From Boswellia sacra (taxonomy: Eukaryota > Streptophyta > Magnoliopsida > Sapindales > Burseraceae), in assembly GCA_013180625.2 (NCBI GenBank), contig SNVD02012916.1:1-64000 (forward strand): 64,000 nucleotides of DNA, in the 5' to 3' direction. Each line of letters begins with the position of its first letter. The first letter of the stretch is position 1. Under the pieces are notes generated by a model. That model was given only the letters and a program-made list of their open reading frames with translations, made no database searches and was not told the DNA's origin. Shown here in pieces: positions 24,111 to 35,529 of the stretch. The translations under genes were made by a program, and so were the position numbers.

Positions 24111-25931
24111 TTACTGGATGCCTGCAACAATACTAATGGTATATTCTAATTTCTGCAGAATGACCTCCATATTTTCAAGTGACATTGCTTGCAAGGTATA
24201 ACTGGACTTCACAGTCTCTTGAATGTGATGCAGTCTTTCCTCAATATTTAGGGTGAAAGGGACTTTAACACCATTCAACATATCATCTTGTATACGGTAA
24301 TAGCTTTCATAATGATAAGTTATGGAAATAACCTAACGACAACAATGGAAGATTGTTGTACAATGTTGTTGGAGATAACGACAAAAATTACTAAATTTGC
24401 AAAACAAATAGGATGACAATAGGTTAATAGTTTCTACAAAACAACATCTAATATGTAACAAACTCCATTGCATCATATAAAATAAAGTCAGCGGATTCAT
24501 TATCAGGGTATTGCCATTGAGAAGAAATAATGTAGTCACTGTAATCATGAATAGAGATGACATAATGGAATACACTTTATTAATTTGCCCAAACAAAATT
24601 TCCATGACCAATGAAAGGAGACGTCTACCCATGCAACTTTATTATAATTGTATATACAGAGTACAAAAAATGACATAAAGGTGCTCAAATCATATTTTCC
24701 AAAGGTTTTGAAAACCTGTCTAAAGCTTATGTAAAGATTCATTGTGAAGCCAATTAACATCTTCTAATTTCAAAAAATTTTACGCACATTCAGTCAAAAA
24801 TTGTATATACCTGTATGGAATTTATATGACAGAAACAAAACACAACGACCATGTGTTCCACTTAAATATCTTGCAAGATATGTATATCCAACATGATTGA
24901 CAAAAATCATATATTGCATAAGCCAGGAAGGTATGATATGTTATACCTTAATAGTCTGCCTATGCCTTTCCTGCCGTAGCCACAATAGACATCTCTATAT
25001 CTTCTCAGCATCCCATTCCATGATTGGCAGAATTGATCTATTTATGAGAGCAAGCTGGGTAGAAGCATGATGTACATAATATATCTTCACCACCCAGACA
25101 TTCAAAGAAATAAATGTCAAAGTGCGGAGATGCTAAACATATGAAAATAAATTCTTTATCCATCAAAATATGAAATAAAAGATAAAATACCTGCAGAAAA
25201 AGCAGGCAACCAAAAATATTTGAACATTTGAACTATTTATACTTTGATACACTTTGATGCAGTGTCAAAAAACAGAATTGTAACCAATTAGTTTCACTTA
25301 TGCTCCTGACATCCTTTACAACATGCAAATAAGAAGCCCTTACATATGTCGTTGACATTGGACATAGCAATGTCCCTATGGCAAACAAAACAAAGCACCT
25401 AAGGAAGTTATCATCAGCATGACTCAAGTTTTAATTTTGTGCTAGAAGATCAATTCATACACCTCTTGACGTACACCGGAACCTATTGTGAAGGTCTGTA
25501 ATGTCAGACTCAGGCCCCTCCAATCTAATAGTAGACCCTTCATCTGTAATGCCCATCGTTTTCTTAAAGCTTTCTACAAAAATTCCTAATTCAATGCCAT
25601 CAAACAACAGCTTATGGGTCATCAGATTCCAACTATCAACAAGCCTACGATATAAAGATCGTCTCGATCTACCCCAATTTGACTGAATAATGGACCCAAA
25701 CCCAACACGATATATGGCCTCCTTCTGAGCATTTGTGAAAGTTGACAGACATCCAACAAACCTATCTGGGCTACAAACCATATATGTACTCCTGAACTTG
25801 GATAAATCTACTTCCACACCATCGGCACAACACTTTTTCCATACCTTGGCTCTCATATAATTTGAAGCTATGCCTTTGGATGCCTCATTGATACATAAAC
25901 TGTGCCTTTTATATGGTGCAGTACGATACAA
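24111..25931 (-). pseudogene. Decayed multi-exon gene of plant transposon-associated type
   Basis: Three coding-looking segments lie on the minus strand. 25931-25455 encodes 158 residues including VCSPDRFVGCLSTFTNAQKE, IYRVGFGSII and RRSLYRRLVDSW. This is the pattern of a widespread plant protein segment (short repeat near SPxRF, LxxAQKxAIxxxGFG, RRxLxxWLV) often linked to Ulp1-like cysteine proteases carried by Mutator- and CACTA-type elements. About 25090-24950 encodes YYVHHASTQLALINRSILP with one TAG. 24335-24111 follows a GTCGTTAG acceptor and ends in a stop after SLENMEVILQKLEYTISIVA, a short predicted helical region. No Ulp1 catalytic His/Asp/Cys set was found. The links between segments are inferred from order, strand and spacing. 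Confidence 0.5.
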
Positions 25932-27959
25932 CTAATCAACAGATTGACAACCCAGAACACCAATATCAGTGTCTCACATATTTGCAGTTAAGTGTTAATG
26001 TGCAGTCAACGCTTAATATAAAGGTACAAACCTTAGTTATCATTCGCTTACTATGAATAACACTTGAATCTTTGAGGATATTGGAAAATAAAACATGTTA
26101 TCGATTATTCTCAACATTAATATATATTCAATTGGTCCATGATGCGATCACAACTTGATATTAAGGTTAGATGATTTACTAGAATAGAAAATACAAAGAA
26201 AAATGAATAAGGTTATTAAACATACAGCATAACATTCTATACAACGAATAGCTTTTGATTTTCTTGCTGACTTTCGAGACTATCGACATTTTGTAGCCAA
26301 GCAATGCTTTGATTGTGAACAATGTTGTCTACCCATTTGCAATTTTTGCCAACAAGTGATAAGCAAACAGCATGGTTAGAGGGTCAAGAGACAACGTCTA
26401 TTGCTTAATAATTACTTATTGGTTAATTGTAGATTACATTCCTTTACATTTGCTCTGGTAAAGGAATATGCCTTACGAGATAATTACTTTTTATATACGT
26501 CCATGTCATATCTACTACACCTCACACAGAACAAAGTTATCAAATTTTAATGTATTACAATGGGGCAATTAACATAATAATTTCTAAATACCAAACCATT
26601 ATGCAAAACAAAGTTTGGTCAGAAAGGTATTACAATCATCCCCGCAGAAATCATCTTTATATGGGTAGCAATCTACCAAAGACCACAAACATTTAATTTT
26701 CAACCTCTTTCATATTTTATATTCCAAGACTGACATCTTAAATTATTTCAATAACTCTAATCCATTACTTTCATAATTAATATAAAAGGTGTCTTTAGGA
26801 ACTGTAAAACTGACCACTAAATTTGTCAGAAAACACACAAATTCTATTAACCGGTTAAATATGTTCACCAATGTTAACTGCAAACAAACATACTGTCACA
26901 TAACACTTAATTTACCACCAGTCTACTCATTGTAGATTATGAATTATAGGTCTCCAGTTCTTTAAATACCACATACAAATTTTAATGTAAACATCATGAA
27001 AAAAAATTTAAAATAATCCCTTCAAAAGTTGACAAACATATTCCAAAATTTAAAACAATTCCTTCAAAAATTGATAAACATCTTCCAAAATGCATCACCA
27101 ATAGTAACCATAAGGTCATGTTACCCTTGCTGAAAGTTTTGAATTAGCTATGAATATGAATCAAATATGTTTTCAGGATGCTACAAACCAAGTCAGATGT
27201 TGTGGATCTAAAATTAATCATGGACAACTTAATAAATAACTCACCAAAGCAAAAAATTAAGAACTTCTTTCCACACAAGTTGTCTTGCTCTCAACAAAGC
27301 TCATGTCTCTTACTTGTTTAAAACTATGGGTTCACAAGCAATCTGATGCCACAGCCTTAAACCCACGCCCAGCTTGCATGTAATGCCACCTTGCTTGAAA
27401 TGCCCTACTGTAGAATATGTTTTGCACATTACAAACCCACAATTTGCAAGACCCGCTGCCTGAATACCCACTGCTTGAAAACCCTTGGGCTTTAGTATGG
27501 TAAATAAATATGTTGCAAGGGCGTGCTATCCAAGAACAAAGTTTCCAAATGATGAAGGAAGAAGTTCAAAATCAGAGATTCACTTCTCAGTCAACAAGAA
27601 CAATAGGTTATAGGTAAAACTGGCCTAAAATACCCTTCTTAAGCAAAGCCACTGGATTACATACTTAAGTTAACTCTTTAATCCAACGGCTCATAAATTT
27701 GTTGTATGTATACGTCTGCTGGACTGTAGTCTGACTCTAGTCAATGACAATTACAATGGGAAGCAAGGCCGTAAGGTCAATTCCAAAACGATAATATGAC
27801 AAACATATGTCCAATCTTAGAAACTGATCAGGCGAAGGACACAGGCAGACAAATGCTTAAGTATTGCCATCCCTATATGGCCCCATAGTGGAAGTTTTTA
27901 TAATTGTAAGACAAATGCTAAAGTATTGGCATCCCTGTATGGCCCCATAATGGAAATTT
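25932..27959. other. AT-rich DNA upstream of the decayed gene
   Basis: May hold its 5' exons or promoter, but nothing could be recognised. At 27840-27960 a short stretch containing TGGCATCCCTGTATGGCCCCATAATGGAA occurs twice in tandem. Confidence 0.45.
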
Positions 27960-28056
27960 TTAAACCTATTATACTTGGCAGTCAAAAACCGCCAAGTATA
28001 GTCAGATGCATATTTGGCAGTTTGATCGACCGCCAAATATAGTCAAGAGAAACTAC
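27960..28056 (+). repeat. Truncated B-type CACTA terminus (third family member)
   Basis: Contains TATACTTGGCAGTCAAAAACCGCC, AGTCAGATGCATATTTGGCAG and GACCGCCAAATATAGTC in the same order as 21640-21760 of element 1. The last 100 bp, including the TAGTG terminus, are missing. It is a relic of another copy, oriented like element 1. Confidence 0.75.
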
Positions 28057-30284
28057 ACTATTAGCTAGCTATCAATAACATAAATTTGGTAGTAGGAAGT
28101 GAAAAATGCCTGCAACATATATACTTCATGAGCATGTGTGCTGACGATAGAAAGATACTAGGCAGAGCAAATCTTAGGATTAGTCTTTACTGCATGCTTC
28201 TCCATCTTCAATCTTAGGATTAGCCCAAATCTTCAAATTTTTATTTAAAATGGCTCTATCTGCAATCTTCTTGTTCGCAATTACCATTGCCTACCATCTC
28301 CATCTTTATTTGCAAATATCGCTTCTAAATATTTACTGATGCTTAATATGCTTCTATACCAACAAGAGCTCAGTGGAAAACTTAATTTTATGTTATTTAA
28401 AGAGTATTTAAAGAATTAAATGAGGTATAATGAGAAAAATATAAAAGTTTAATATTTTTTAATGGGTGTATTTAGAAATGTGGTTAAGGAGGTAGAAAGT
28501 GGAGGCTGAATAGAACAACTCTAAAATTTATCTTTCATATCAAAGTGTCTAAATAGCATATATTATATTTAATCTCAACTAGGAGCAAAGCTATGTATAG
28601 CTTGGAGAGGCCTAGACCCTGAAAAAAAAATTAAAATTGCTTATAAAAATGTGTGAATTTATTTAATATAGTCTCTCACATTCATGTTGCTCTTCATTTG
28701 GCATGGCCCCCTTTAATTATTGTTGATCTTTTAATCTCCCCAATTAATTTTAATTTGATACCATTTGCCCCCCCAACAATTAAATCTTGGCTTTATCACT
28801 GATCTCAACACTTAAAAATCTTTCAATCTAATATTCAAAATTTGTGGTAGAAATTGTGCAAAAGACATATAGTCATGGATACCCTTCACTAAGTATTAGG
28901 GGTTTCACCACAATTCATAGTCTCCTAAACTTCTTATATTTAAAAAGGGTTAAAAAGGGTAATTAATAAACCCTTTGACATTTACTTTAAGGCTGTGCTC
29001 AGTTGCAAACAAGGAGAAGTAGAAGGAAAGAAAAAATAAGTGGAAATAAAAAACTGAAGGAAAACAAAGTTTTTTTTATTTAAATATAATTACAAATTGA
29101 GGGAATTATGGATGAAAAGGAATAACTCATAAATTAATTGGACATAAAATCTTCATTATTAAAATATATAATATCCATTATTAAATATAATTTTTCATAG
29201 ATTAATTAAAAATAAATAACCATTAAGTTATATTTATGTATATTAAACTAACACTATGAAACTTTTAAGAAACATATTAAATTAGAATTAAATTTTATTA
29301 AACAAATTTATAATTTATTAGATAATACTATTATAAAATTTACACAAAATTATAGTTTTTTAATTATAATATAATTTAATATGTATTATTATATTTTTAA
29401 GAAAAGTAGAGACTAATTATACAAAATAAATATTAAATATATTATAATATTATTAGATTAATATAGATTTGTAAAAATAAATAAATAATTTAATATCTAA
29501 TTATATAATAAAAATAAAAAAATTTGTAGAAAACACTATTGTAGGCAGACCTTCGCTCTCCGTCGTCGATGTTCAATGATGATCGCACATCAAAATCCCT
29601 ACCATCACCATCAGTATCATCGTCCGATGATCTATCCAGTCGTGCAACTTTTATAGTCAAATATGTATTGATTTTGCCACAAGCGATGGACTCGCTTTTC
29701 AAATTTGCCGTTACACTTCTCTTATGGTGACAAGTAATGCATCCCATGATGACGAAACCACCTCAGACGTGCAGACGAACGGCTGACGATCACTTTGGTA
29801 ACAATGGAGATGTTAGACATTTTGATTTTCGATAGTCGTCGTCAATGTTGGCGGAAACAAATTTTTCGATATCTAAATTTTTTTTAATTTTTGAAAATTT
29901 TACATTTTACAATTTGTTAAATTTAAAAAACTAACGAATTATATTTATAATTTTTTTGTTAATTATTTATCAAATAATTTAATCAATTATTGAATAAGGT
30001 TAGTTTGGACACATACAAAACATACAAGATTAGATTAATAATTAATGTACTACTCCTAAGAAAACCAATTTTTTTTTTTTTTTTTAAGTAGGGAAGTGAA
30101 AAAATGATTTTTAAACGTTAAATAATCTTAATCCTTAAGAAAACTTTTTCCTTATTGAAAAACTTCAATCAAACAACAAACTTAGGTAATCCCAAGTAAT
30201 TTTTCCTACTATTAATTAAACCAAACATGGCTAATTACAACTAACCATGCGATGTTTGAGAAGTACACAATGACCCCTTGTTAT
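28057..30284. other. AT-rich intergenic DNA
   Basis: No gene recognised. A GC-richer island at about 29545-29845 has short open frames, but none resembles a known protein. Confidence 0.5.
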
Positions 30285-30827
30285 TAACCTTTATAAGCTG
30301 CTACCATCCGCTAAATCGCGATGGCTACAACTTCTTGCTTGACCGTTGGTGAGTGAGTTTTGACCAGAGATTCTATACCCTTTTGAAGATCATTCTCTTG
30401 TCTTTCTCCTCAACCTAATCTCATCTTCTGATTTTGCTTAAATCTTTCGGATTGAAGCTTTAAAGGCACTGGATTTTTTAGTATTTTCGCACAACATCAC
30501 GATCGGTCACCACCCACTGTCTTCTTCTGCACTCATTGTCTACAAGTCTTAAGCTTTCTTTTACCTTGAAAGAGTCTTATACAAAAGCGACCATTAGAGA
30601 CAACTTGGAGCTTAAACAATTGAAGCAATTGTGAGAGCCTCATTTAACCTAAAGTAAAGTTGTGTTTTGAGTGAGTGTATTGTTTATAATGTCATTCAAT
30701 GAATGTTTTATAACATTCCTTTTAAAATGATTGCAATAATAATGAAAATCGAGACTACTCGAGTAATCATAAATGGAAAATTTTGTTTTTCATCTATTGA
30801 GTGAAAAGATATATTCAATTTACGTTT
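30285..30827 (+). repeat. Copy 2 of the UGT-upstream sequence, left part
   Basis: Aligns with 60945-61515. Shared landmarks are CTTCTTGCTTGACCG, GGTGAGTGAGTTTTGAC, CTAATCTCATCTTCTGAT, GCTTTAAAGGCAC, TTGAAAGAGTCTTAT and GAAAATCGAGAC, in the same order. The copy is interrupted at 30827 by Pack-CACTA element 2 and resumes after it. Confidence 0.88.
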
Positions 30828-31165
30828 CACTATAAGAAAAATGATCATATTTGGTGGTCTTTGGTTGTCAAATATGTATATATTTGGCGGTCTTTGGTCG
30901 CCAAATATGTATATATTTGGCGGTCTTAAAAGCGCCACCAACGGCAACGCCAAATATAGTCAATTTGACTATATTTTGCGGTTGGTCAAACTGCCAAATA
31001 TGCATCTGACTATACTTGATGGTTTTTTACCGTCAAGTATAATAGGTTTAAAAATAAAAAAAATATACTTGACAGTTTTTGGCCGCCAAGTATAATAGTT
31101 TCAAAAATTAAAAAAAATTACTTGCCAGTTTTTAGCCGCCAAGTATTTAAAAAGAATTAATATAT
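30828..31165 (-). repeat. B-type terminus of Pack-CACTA element 2
   Basis: Starts with CACTATAAGAAAAATGATC and carries repeated ATATTTGGCGGTC and TATACTTG-N-GGTTTTT motifs. It is the inverted counterpart of 21540-21862. The ATATTTGGCGGTC unit near 30860-30925 is duplicated once more here than in element 1. Confidence 0.88.
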
Positions 31166-31990
31166 ATATAATAGGTATTTTAAAAAATTTAAGAAATTCA
31201 TAATACGTATCATTTGTCACATTAAACAAATTTCTCATAAAACTCCAAAGTTCCCAATGAAAATAAAATAAGATAACAATTTTGGAATGTTAAATAAACT
31301 TTTTTTGTAATCAAGCAACACAATATTTGCCATTAAAAAGTCATGCTATCAAAAAGTAATTATTTGTTGTATTTGAAGTCTTAACCATCTGCTGCTGGAG
31401 AGGTTGTCAGAGCATGCAAACTCATAGATAAGAAAAAACTGATATACAGCTGATTATTTAATGTTTCCCAGTAATCACCTCCATAATTTGCCTTGAAATG
31501 ATCAACAACAAAGACTTACCAGGGTAGAACAAAGGAAAGTTTCCATCTCCAATGCATTCTGTAAATAACAAATGCCCATCTGTCTATTATAATCTAATGA
31601 AACTGGCAAAATTTCACCTGGTTGCAAAATTAATGATAGCAGTGCATAAAATAACAGTGCATAAAAACTGTCTATTTTAATCTAATGATAGCAGTGCATA
31701 AAATAATAAGAGCATTTCAAAATTAATATTACTTGCAACTGGCCAAATGATAGCTGAGAGAAATGTTTCCACAAAGAAATATACAAATGCATAAAATAAA
31801 TAAATAAAATGATTTCACTATTTTAAGTTCAAAATATTTCCTATTTATTCTTCCTTGACAACACAGACGCCATCTTGATTGGACCAAACAGATATTTAAC
31901 TGAAAACATGACAACGATATCAGCATCTTACACCGAAGCCCAGCCCCCAAGAAGCCAAAACAGACAGAACAGCCCAAGTTGGAAAGTTAC
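31166..31990. other. Inner DNA of Pack-CACTA element 2, unassigned
   Basis: AT-rich, with a local duplication of a stretch containing CTATTTTAATCTAATGATAGCAGTGCATAAAATAA (about 31580-31710). It may be intron or 3' UTR of the captured TOM1-like piece; no coding match was found. Confidence 0.45.
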
Positions 31991-32168
31991 CTTATGATCC
32001 ATAGTAGCTGAGATACAGGAGTGGATGGTTGAGGTTGTCCAACAGGGACCAAAGCCAGTGAGTTCTCTGCCTTTGGTGAGCCATAGTCATCACCACTCAA
32101 TAGGTCCATTTTAGGATTAACTGCTAGTAAAGGTGTAGCGCCATTAGCAACAGGAGGAGCAAAATTGA
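31991..32168 (-). pseudogene. Captured fragment of a TOM1-like (TOL) VHS/GAT protein
   Basis: On the minus strand the frame reads APPVANGATPLLAV, NPKMDLLSGDDYGSPKAENS, LALVPVG and PVSQ. Plant TOM1-like proteins, which are ubiquitin-binding adaptors in endosomal sorting, have the C-terminal pattern MDLLSGDDxxSPKAxNSLALVPxGEPQ after the GAT domain. Only this tail segment is present; no VHS or GAT domain lies nearby. It ends at an AAG-GTAAC donor. Upstream it joins the HBS1-like piece with no intron, at about 32168-32172, which is a capture junction. Confidence 0.75.
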
Positions 32169-32171
32169 ACT

Positions 32172-33300
32172 CAGTAATTTTGCTTCTTTTTCATATTTGT
32201 GCATTTCTTTTTTGGTAGATACGTCCCAGATCTACCCGATAGTGTTGACTTTCCAGAATCAACATGGCCAACCTAAATTACATTAAATGAGTACACATCG
32301 CAGATCTGATCAAATAGGAATATGAAAGTTTGACTTCTTGCAACATAAAACTAAGAATTTAGTAGTTAACTTACTATTGCAAGATTTAGTTGAGTCAATC
32401 TATCTCCTGCTTTGTCCTGAAGCATCCATTTTTTCGGTTCATACTGTGCATGTGAATTCATTCTTCTAGCATTTGCACTGGTTGAATCTCCAAATTTAAG
32501 TGTCAATGATGTGTTCTTCAAATTACTGGCATGACTAAGCGGTTGAGCTACATTAGCTGAAGAACTGCTGCTAACCTTTGTATCACTTAAATGTGTGTTA
32601 ACTGTACCCTTACTATTACGAGTAACCCCCTCTACACTGTCATGTCTGTCTTTTGCCTTTGCTGTAGAAGAGCTACCTAAATTTCTAGAACTTACTTCTA
32701 CTACACTCTTAGAATGCATGCTCTCATCCATTCTATCTTGCTTGTCTTTTGGCTTGTCTTTCGGCACTAAAGCATTTGTGCCATCAGATTTTTTTGCCCT
32801 TAATTTCATATCAACTGTGCCATTTTTCTCAGACAAGCTTGGCGAAACTCTAGAAGATTTCACATCCGGTGAATTGCCTACAATTTAAAGGCAATAAAAC
32901 ACGAGAATAAAGCTAAACTTTCAATAACAATAGCATTTTAAGAGAACTACAAAATCATAAGACATGAGTGTGCACACATTCACATAAGATTCAAGCACAC
33001 AAGAATAGTACTGCAAGGCTATGCCCATCAATGATAATCATTATAGAAAGAAATATGCCATAATATTTAAGCCACAAAACAGCAGCACTAGAGTTCCCTA
33101 TAGGTCTAAATCTAATAGCATTGACAGATTAATTTCCTTGGAAATGGACTTCTAAAGACAGATCAGAACATAACAAGTAAAGGGTACCTTTTGAACCAAT
33201 TTTGGAGGAACGCAGTCCACTAGAAACCAAATCATCTGGTGATGGAACATCAAACTTAAAAGGGGTTGTATCATCACAAATGTAAGGACAAAAATCAGAA
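32172..33300 (-). pseudogene. Captured HBS1-like translational GTPase fragment with internal deletion
   Basis: Three minus-strand exons are readable. About 33300-33188 gives TTPFKFDVPSPDDLVSSGLR then SSKIGSKG, ending in a GGTACC donor. 32877-32375 gives a long Ser/Lys-rich linker ending in EPKKWMLQDKAGDRLTQLNL and a GTAAG donor. 32272 downward gives VGHVDSGKSTLSGR, the P-loop (G1) of the EF1A/eRF3/HBS1 GTPase family, at the start of the exon. After SGR about 12 bp are missing relative to the family, and the frame then shifts back to EMHKYEKEAKL. The G2-G5 motifs and the later domains are absent. Intact plant HBS1 rescues stalled ribosomes together with Pelota; this piece has the linker and P-loop only. 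The exon of 503 nt has no stop, so it looks recently captured. Confidence 0.86.
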
Positions 33301-33403
33301 TGTATAAATCTATAACAATTTCAAGAAGCAAATAGACATCCACTGGAAAATACTAAAAACTTATAAACATAAAAAATTAAAAAATGTTGTTGTAATCACA
33401 CAA

Positions 33404-34504
33404 ACTAAATGATGCTCAAGTGAAACCACCGCTGCTCCAAATTTCTTTGCCAAAACCTGTACAAGAATACATTATCTATAATTCTTCTTCAAATTACTGA
33501 CACTAATCATAAGAACAATTAATTCTATTTTGCAATGGACAAACAAAATCTTATTGAGTCCATGAGTGCAAAGACTGGACACTAACTGATTAATTTAATC
33601 AGTTCTTTCTTTAATCCTCCGTTATTAGTTTAGTGTCTAGAATGCTCTCTTATTTCTTTGTAATGCTGCCACCTAGCAAGTTGTAGTTTTATTTCTAGAT
33701 TTCTCTATTCTGGACCAGATGTCCTCTCTCTACTGGTTGTAAACATACCAAATTAACTCTTCATTCTGAGCTTTGTCATTTCTTTTCTTCTAAATTTCAG
33801 TAATCCTAAGTATGAGTTACCATACAAAAACATTTGAAAATTTGTTTTAATTTGCAAACTAATCAAATTCTGACACAATCAGAAATACAAATTTGAAATT
33901 GAGGCCATCAGCAGTATGCTTATACAATTCAACACATATTTGGCATAAAAGTTTAGAAACTGAAACTTACACTGAGATAATCATTTGTAATTCTGTTGCA
34001 AGCAGATTCACCACAAATTTTCAAAAAAATTGGTCCCTTCCCTGAAGCTTGAAAGTAGTCAAGGAATTCATAGTAGCGCTGCTGAAATCAACAGTGATCC
34101 TGCAATCGACAACACCATGCTCATGCACGTAAACTTATAACTCCATCAGGATCAAATTTTCTACAACCTTCAATTCATCTATTGCTCATTGTGTTGCTAA
34201 AGCATTCAATGAATTTACACTTCAAACTTCATTACCTAATTAACATTATTGAACTATCAATTAATTTAGTCTAGAAAGATAAACTCATTATAATAAGTTT
34301 TATAGAGAGGATGAGAGACTACATAAGGAGAGAAATGATCGAGAGTCTGATTGAACCAGTGTTCTTTGGTGGTCAAGTAACTGTTGCTGCCGGTGGAACT
34401 GTGAACCATCATACGTGGAGGCAGATATCCATGGGAGAGACTACAGAGCGTCGAGAACAAGAAAGATCAAACCCAAACTAAACGATCAAGTTTGCGAATT
34501 TCAT
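33404..34504 (-). pseudogene. Captured first exons of an S28 serine peptidase (Pro-X carboxypeptidase family)
   Basis: Three minus-strand exons can be followed. 34504 to about 34310: a start MKFANLIV, a hydrophobic signal-peptide-like stretch, then SHGYLPPRM and SYLTTKEHWFNQTLDHFSPY. About 34104-33970: FQQRYYEFLDYFQASGKGPI, FLKICGESACN, ITNDYLSV and a GTAAG donor. 33457-33404: VLAKKFGAAVVSLEH after a CAG acceptor. These match the N-terminal part of S28 peptidases, secreted or vacuolar enzymes that cleave after proline. The catalytic Ser, Asp and His come later in the family and are absent. A stop and a shift interrupt the signal region, and a TGA lies just before FQQRYYEF. After SLEH the sequence leaves the family and runs towards the HBS1-like piece, which marks a capture junction near 33400. 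Confidence 0.83.
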
Positions 34505-34669
34505 TAACACCATAAAACACTATTCCCACTTATGACCCTATTAATTAATATTTCAGCAATTCATCAAACCCATAAAAATCAAATATGAGCAGAAAAATAA
34601 AGTCAAGATTCAAAGATCAAGTAGGCGATTTAACTATAAAAGTCAATCCCTAAAGTATCCATTAAAAAA

Positions 34670-34965
34670 AAAAAATCCCAATATGAGCACATATCTCTTA
34701 AGGGCATGCTTCCTCGCCACTGCAGCCGCTGTCGTGATCCAACCAATGGCCCCCGTGATGGTGACAGAGAAAGGCCACTAGCAGCCCTATAAATAGCCCC
34801 AATACCAAGGCCAACCGCAAGGTGTTCAGCAAATCATCAAAATCCCTCACATACACCAACCGACTTTCGAACCCAGCATAAATCAACCCAAGAACGCCCA
34901 ACGAGTTCCCATACCGTCGAGCTACTTACCCACCGAAGTTGAAAACGCGGCTAATCTGGAACCAT
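34670..34965 (-). pseudogene. Captured TIM23 (mitochondrial import translocase) fragment
   Basis: Reading the minus strand with changes of frame gives ISRVFNFGG, a stop, RRYGNSLGVLGLIYAGFES, VYVRDFDDLLNT, then in a second frame VGLGIGAIYRAASGL, and in a third frame ITGAIG with ARKHALKRYV. In plant TIM23 proteins the same blocks occur in this order: INRVLN, RxGNxxGVLGLIYAGxES, VRDTDD, AGLGTGAxYRAA, VAGAIGG, GKQALKRYVP. The piece thus covers the second half of the Tim17/22/23 domain without introns. At least two frameshifts and one stop make it non-functional. It is nearest to the A end of Pack-CACTA element 2. Confidence 0.82.
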
Positions 34966-35529
34966 ATAAAATTGAAACAACATTTTAGGGTTGGGTGTTT
35001 GATGATTTGGGGCTGGGCATGGCGATTGCGATTGGCGATGTGGTGACAGATGCAAGGTGCCCAAACGACGTAGGCTATGGCGGTGTTAGTGTTATGGCGG
35101 TGTTGGTGGAATGGAAGAAATTGATGGAGGTGGTAGTGGTGGCAAAAAATAAGAAAAAGAACATCGATCTTCATTTTTTATTTTGCCCTTCTTTCAACCA
35201 AAACGACGTAATTTTGGATGTACAGTTTCTTCATTAATTTTCACTTTCTTACTTTTTTAATTTTAAATTTTAATGAGTAACTTTTTAAACATAAAATTAT
35301 ATTATTTAACAATGATCTTTTATATATTCCTAATTCATAAGTTTTTTTTAAATAAATAAATAATTCATTCATTTCCTTAACTTCCAAATTTTTACATTAT
35401 TTTATTTATTTCTTTAAAATTTTGTTTAAAATTTTATATTTACCAATGAATTAAAATTAAAATTAAAATTTATGTCTTATTTCATAAAAAAATTAATTAC
35501 GTGTTATTTATTTTAAATTTTTGTATATT

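Noticed and set aside
29490..29860. GC-richer island with an 85-codon minus frame
   Set aside because: No family recognised, no promoter or splice context; left as intergenic.
34926..35237. Overlapping frames on both strands near 35.1 kb
   Set aside because: Only the part below 34965 on the minus strand matches TIM23; the rest shows no family resemblance and may be captured leader DNA.
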